A stretch of 7,465 nucleotides of DNA. Origin: an uncultured Anaerolineaceae bacterium. GTDB taxonomy: Bacteria; Chloroflexota; Anaerolineae; Anaerolineales; Anaerolineaceae. The stretch covers positions 1 to 7,465 of the forward strand of contig CALDSL010000490.1 in the NCBI GenBank assembly GCA_937920255.1. The letters are read 5' to 3'. The translations under genes were made by a program, and so were the position numbers. Shown piece by piece: positions 6,288 through 7,465 of this stretch (positions within the stretch are counted from its first letter, which is position 1; each line of letters opens with the position of its first letter). The notes beneath the pieces were generated by a model. The model did not search any database. It was not told where the DNA came from and saw nothing but the letters and a program-made list of their open reading frames with translations.

Positions 6288-6872
6288 ATGTATAAGCAGT
6301 CAGTGACCGCCGAAAAAACCAGGCAAAAACTCATCGATGCTTTCCTGTCTTTATATGCGACCAGACGCATCGATAAGATCACCGTCAGGGAGATTACCAA
6401 CATGGCTGGTTACAATCGCGGAACATTTTATGCGTATTTTTTTGATGTATACGATGTTCTGGAGCAAATTGAAGCTGAGGCACTACCTTCCTTTGAAGAG
6501 CTCCCCCCAATGATGGACGCGGGTGAAGTCTCGCCGGTGTTTGTCGCATCTTTTTTATCGCTGTACCAGGAAAAGTTTAAGGTGTACGATGTACTGCTGG
6601 GAGATAACGGCGACCCTGCCTTCCAGCGCAAGTTGAAAAACAGCATTAAGTCTACGCTTTTCGAGATGCTTGCAAAAAAGGGAAATGTCAACGTTATTGA
6701 AGTTGACCTCATGCTCGAATATATTCTTTCCGGGTTAATTGGAATCCTCATCTATGCGTTTCAGAACAGGCCAAACATCCCTGAAGAACAGCTCGTCGCT
6801 ATGATTTACACCCTTCTGAAAGGCGATGTTTCCCATAAGTTACGAGTGTCTGCGTCCACAATTCGTAATTGA
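6288..6872 (+). CDS. TetR/AcrR-family transcriptional regulator, 194 aa
   Basis: A dimeric DNA-binding repressor, probably released by a small ligand. The N-terminal domain is typical: a helix at about residues 8-24 (AEKTRQKLIDAFLSL), then the helix-turn-helix at about 32-51 (ITVREITNMAGYNRGTFYAY), followed by a FFDVYDVLEQIE helix. The C-terminal part, residues about 60-180, is all-helical and would hold the ligand pocket and dimer face; it reads like the TetR_C group found in short regulators of this type. The ATG at 6288 has AAAGGA (6276-6281) 6 bases before it. The gene diverges from the glycosyltransferase operon and shares its control region, so it very likely represses that operon and itself. 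Its A/T-rich codon use (one line in it is about 40% G+C) differs strongly from the flanking genes, marking it as part of the acquired block. Confidence 0.92.
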   Translation: MYKQSVTAEKTRQKLIDAFLSLYATRRIDKITVREITNMAGYNRGTFYAYFFDVYDVLEQIEAEALPSFEELPPMMDAGEVSPVFVASFLSLYQEKFKVYDVLLGDNGDPAFQRKLKNSIKSTLFEMLAKKGNVNVIEVDLMLEYILSGLIGILIYAFQNRPNIPEEQLVAMIYTLLKGDVSHKLRVSASTIRN

Positions 6873-6923
6873 TTCCTGCTGATCCGCCCACAGAAATCCT
6901 TGTGCCTGCTACCAAAAGGTTGG

Positions 6924-6952
6924 TTGACTCCGCGCAGCCGGCGTGCTATACT
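6924..6952 (+). promoter_or_regulatory. Near-consensus sigma70 promoter of the IclR-family gene
   Basis: TTGACT (6924-6929) and TATACT (6947-6952) are separated by exactly 17 bases, each one base from consensus. It is the best promoter in the window. Transcription would start near 6959, inside or just before the operator-like repeat at 6962. Confidence 0.8.
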
Positions 6953-6961
6953 ATTCATAGA

Positions 6962-6988
6962 ATGAACCACCGGTTCATAATGCGAACC
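6962..6988. promoter_or_regulatory. Operator-like inverted repeat plus third half-site
   Basis: ATGAACCACCGGTTCAT (6962-6978) has perfect 7-base arms around a 3-base centre. A further GAACC at 6984-6988 lies 20 bases from the first GAACC (6964-6968), about two helical turns on the same face. The site begins 10 bases after the -10 box, where a bound protein would block RNA polymerase. IclR-family proteins commonly bind such palindromes and regulate themselves, so autoregulation is likely. Confidence 0.65.
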
Positions 6989-7011
6989 GATTATCTGACC
7001 GGGATAGCCTG

Positions 7012-7465
7012 ATGCCCCCTTCAAACACCCCCATCTCCTCCGTACAATCCCTGGCCCGCGCGTTGGATTTGCTGGAAGCTTTCCCGCGCCTTGGCCCGGA
7101 GATCGGTCTGTCGCGCATTGCCGCCGAGCTGGGGCTGAGCAAGGCCACTGCTTACCGCCTGCTCTCCACGCTGGAAGAGCGCGGCTACGTCGAGCGCTCG
7201 CCCGGCAGCCGCGATTACCGCCTGGGGCTGCGCGCGTTTGAACTGGGGTCGTATTACCACAGCCAGCTTGAGGTGCGCCAGATGGCCCTGCCGTTGATGC
7301 GCGAGATGACCGCCCAAACCGGCGAGGCTACGTTCCTGTGCGTGCGCGAGGGCGACCAGGCGGTGTGCGTGGAGCGGGTGGACGCCAGCGCGCAGATGAT
7401 GGTGTTTGCGCTGCGGGTGGGTGGCCAGCAGCCGCTGCACTGCGGCGCCGCGCCGCGCGCTCTGC
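7012..7465 (+). CDS. IclR-family transcriptional regulator (3' partial)
   Basis: The frame from ATG 7012 is open to the window end, giving 151 codons of a protein normally about 250-270 residues long. The N-terminus has the IclR hallmark SVQSLARALDLLEAF (10-24), followed by a winged helix-turn-helix at about 32-62 (LSRIAAELGLSKATAYRLLS then LEERGYVER). From about residue 85 the effector-binding domain begins (LPLMREMTAQTGEATFLCVREG); it is cut before the ligand-contacting region. No strong ribosome binding site is seen, only GGGA about 7-10 bases upstream, so a slightly different start cannot be excluded. Codon use is GC-rich like the left flank. The regulated pathway cannot be told because the downstream genes are outside the window. 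Confidence 0.93.
   Translation, partial: MPPSNTPISSVQSLARALDLLEAFPRLGPEIGLSRIAAELGLSKATAYRLLSTLEERGYVERSPGSRDYRLGLRAFELGSYYHSQLEVRQMALPLMREMTAQTGEATFLCVREGDQAVCVERVDASAQMMVFALRVGGQQPLHCGAAPRAL

Noticed and set aside
1..7465. CRISPR arrays, tRNA or rRNA genes, insertion sequences
   Set aside because: No regularly spaced repeats, cloverleaf or rRNA segments, transposase or integrase motifs were found on either strand.

Overview
The window looks like chromosomal DNA of a GC-rich bacterium. Both flanks have strong G/C third-position bias and E. coli-like sigma70 promoters. A Chloroflexota (Anaerolineae-like) host would fit the gene mix, but that is inference from family recollection, not something the bases prove. 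The middle of the window (about 3374-6890) is clearly less GC-rich. In single 60-base lines that I counted by eye, line 2341 is about 78% G+C, line 4681 about 52%, line 5941 about 48% and line 6661 about 40%. The middle block therefore looks like an inserted accessory module.

Left flank, all on +. (1) The 3' part of a family-B DNA polymerase homologue (1-1628, start outside the window) keeps the motif A aspartate. It lacks the second aspartate of motif C and, by eye, the exo II aspartate, so it resembles the 'inactivated' PolB2-like lineage. (2) A 225-residue protein of unknown function (1775-2452) has its own promoter, a structured leader, an internal repeat and a C-terminal helix. (3) After a strong hairpin that overlaps the next promoter comes a complete Cof-type HAD phosphatase (2558-3373).

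Middle block. Three genes on the minus strand form a tight operon: a GT1/GT28-type glycosyltransferase (4905-6170), a Mef(A)-like macrolide-efflux-type MFS transporter (3692-4918) and an 82-residue two-helix membrane protein (3442-3690). The glycosyltransferase and transporter genes overlap by 14 bases, and the last two genes are 1 base apart. A TetR/AcrR regulator (6288-6872) diverges from the operon. Two good sigma70 promoters interlock in the 117-base gap between the divergent starts, with inverted repeats that could serve as a shared operator. The simplest reading is a ligand-induced module that glycosylates a hydrophobic compound and exports it (or its product): a drug-resistance cassette or a glycolipid make-and-export cassette. 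The substrate cannot be read from the sequence.

Right flank, +. An IclR-family regulator (7012 to the window end, truncated) sits behind a near-consensus promoter. A perfect 7-3-7 inverted repeat plus a third half-site lie immediately downstream of the -10, which suggests autoregulation.

The most rewarding targets are the glycosyltransferase/efflux/small-protein module with its interlocked promoter, and the catalytically degenerate polymerase. No tRNA, rRNA, CRISPR array, transposase or integrase was seen.
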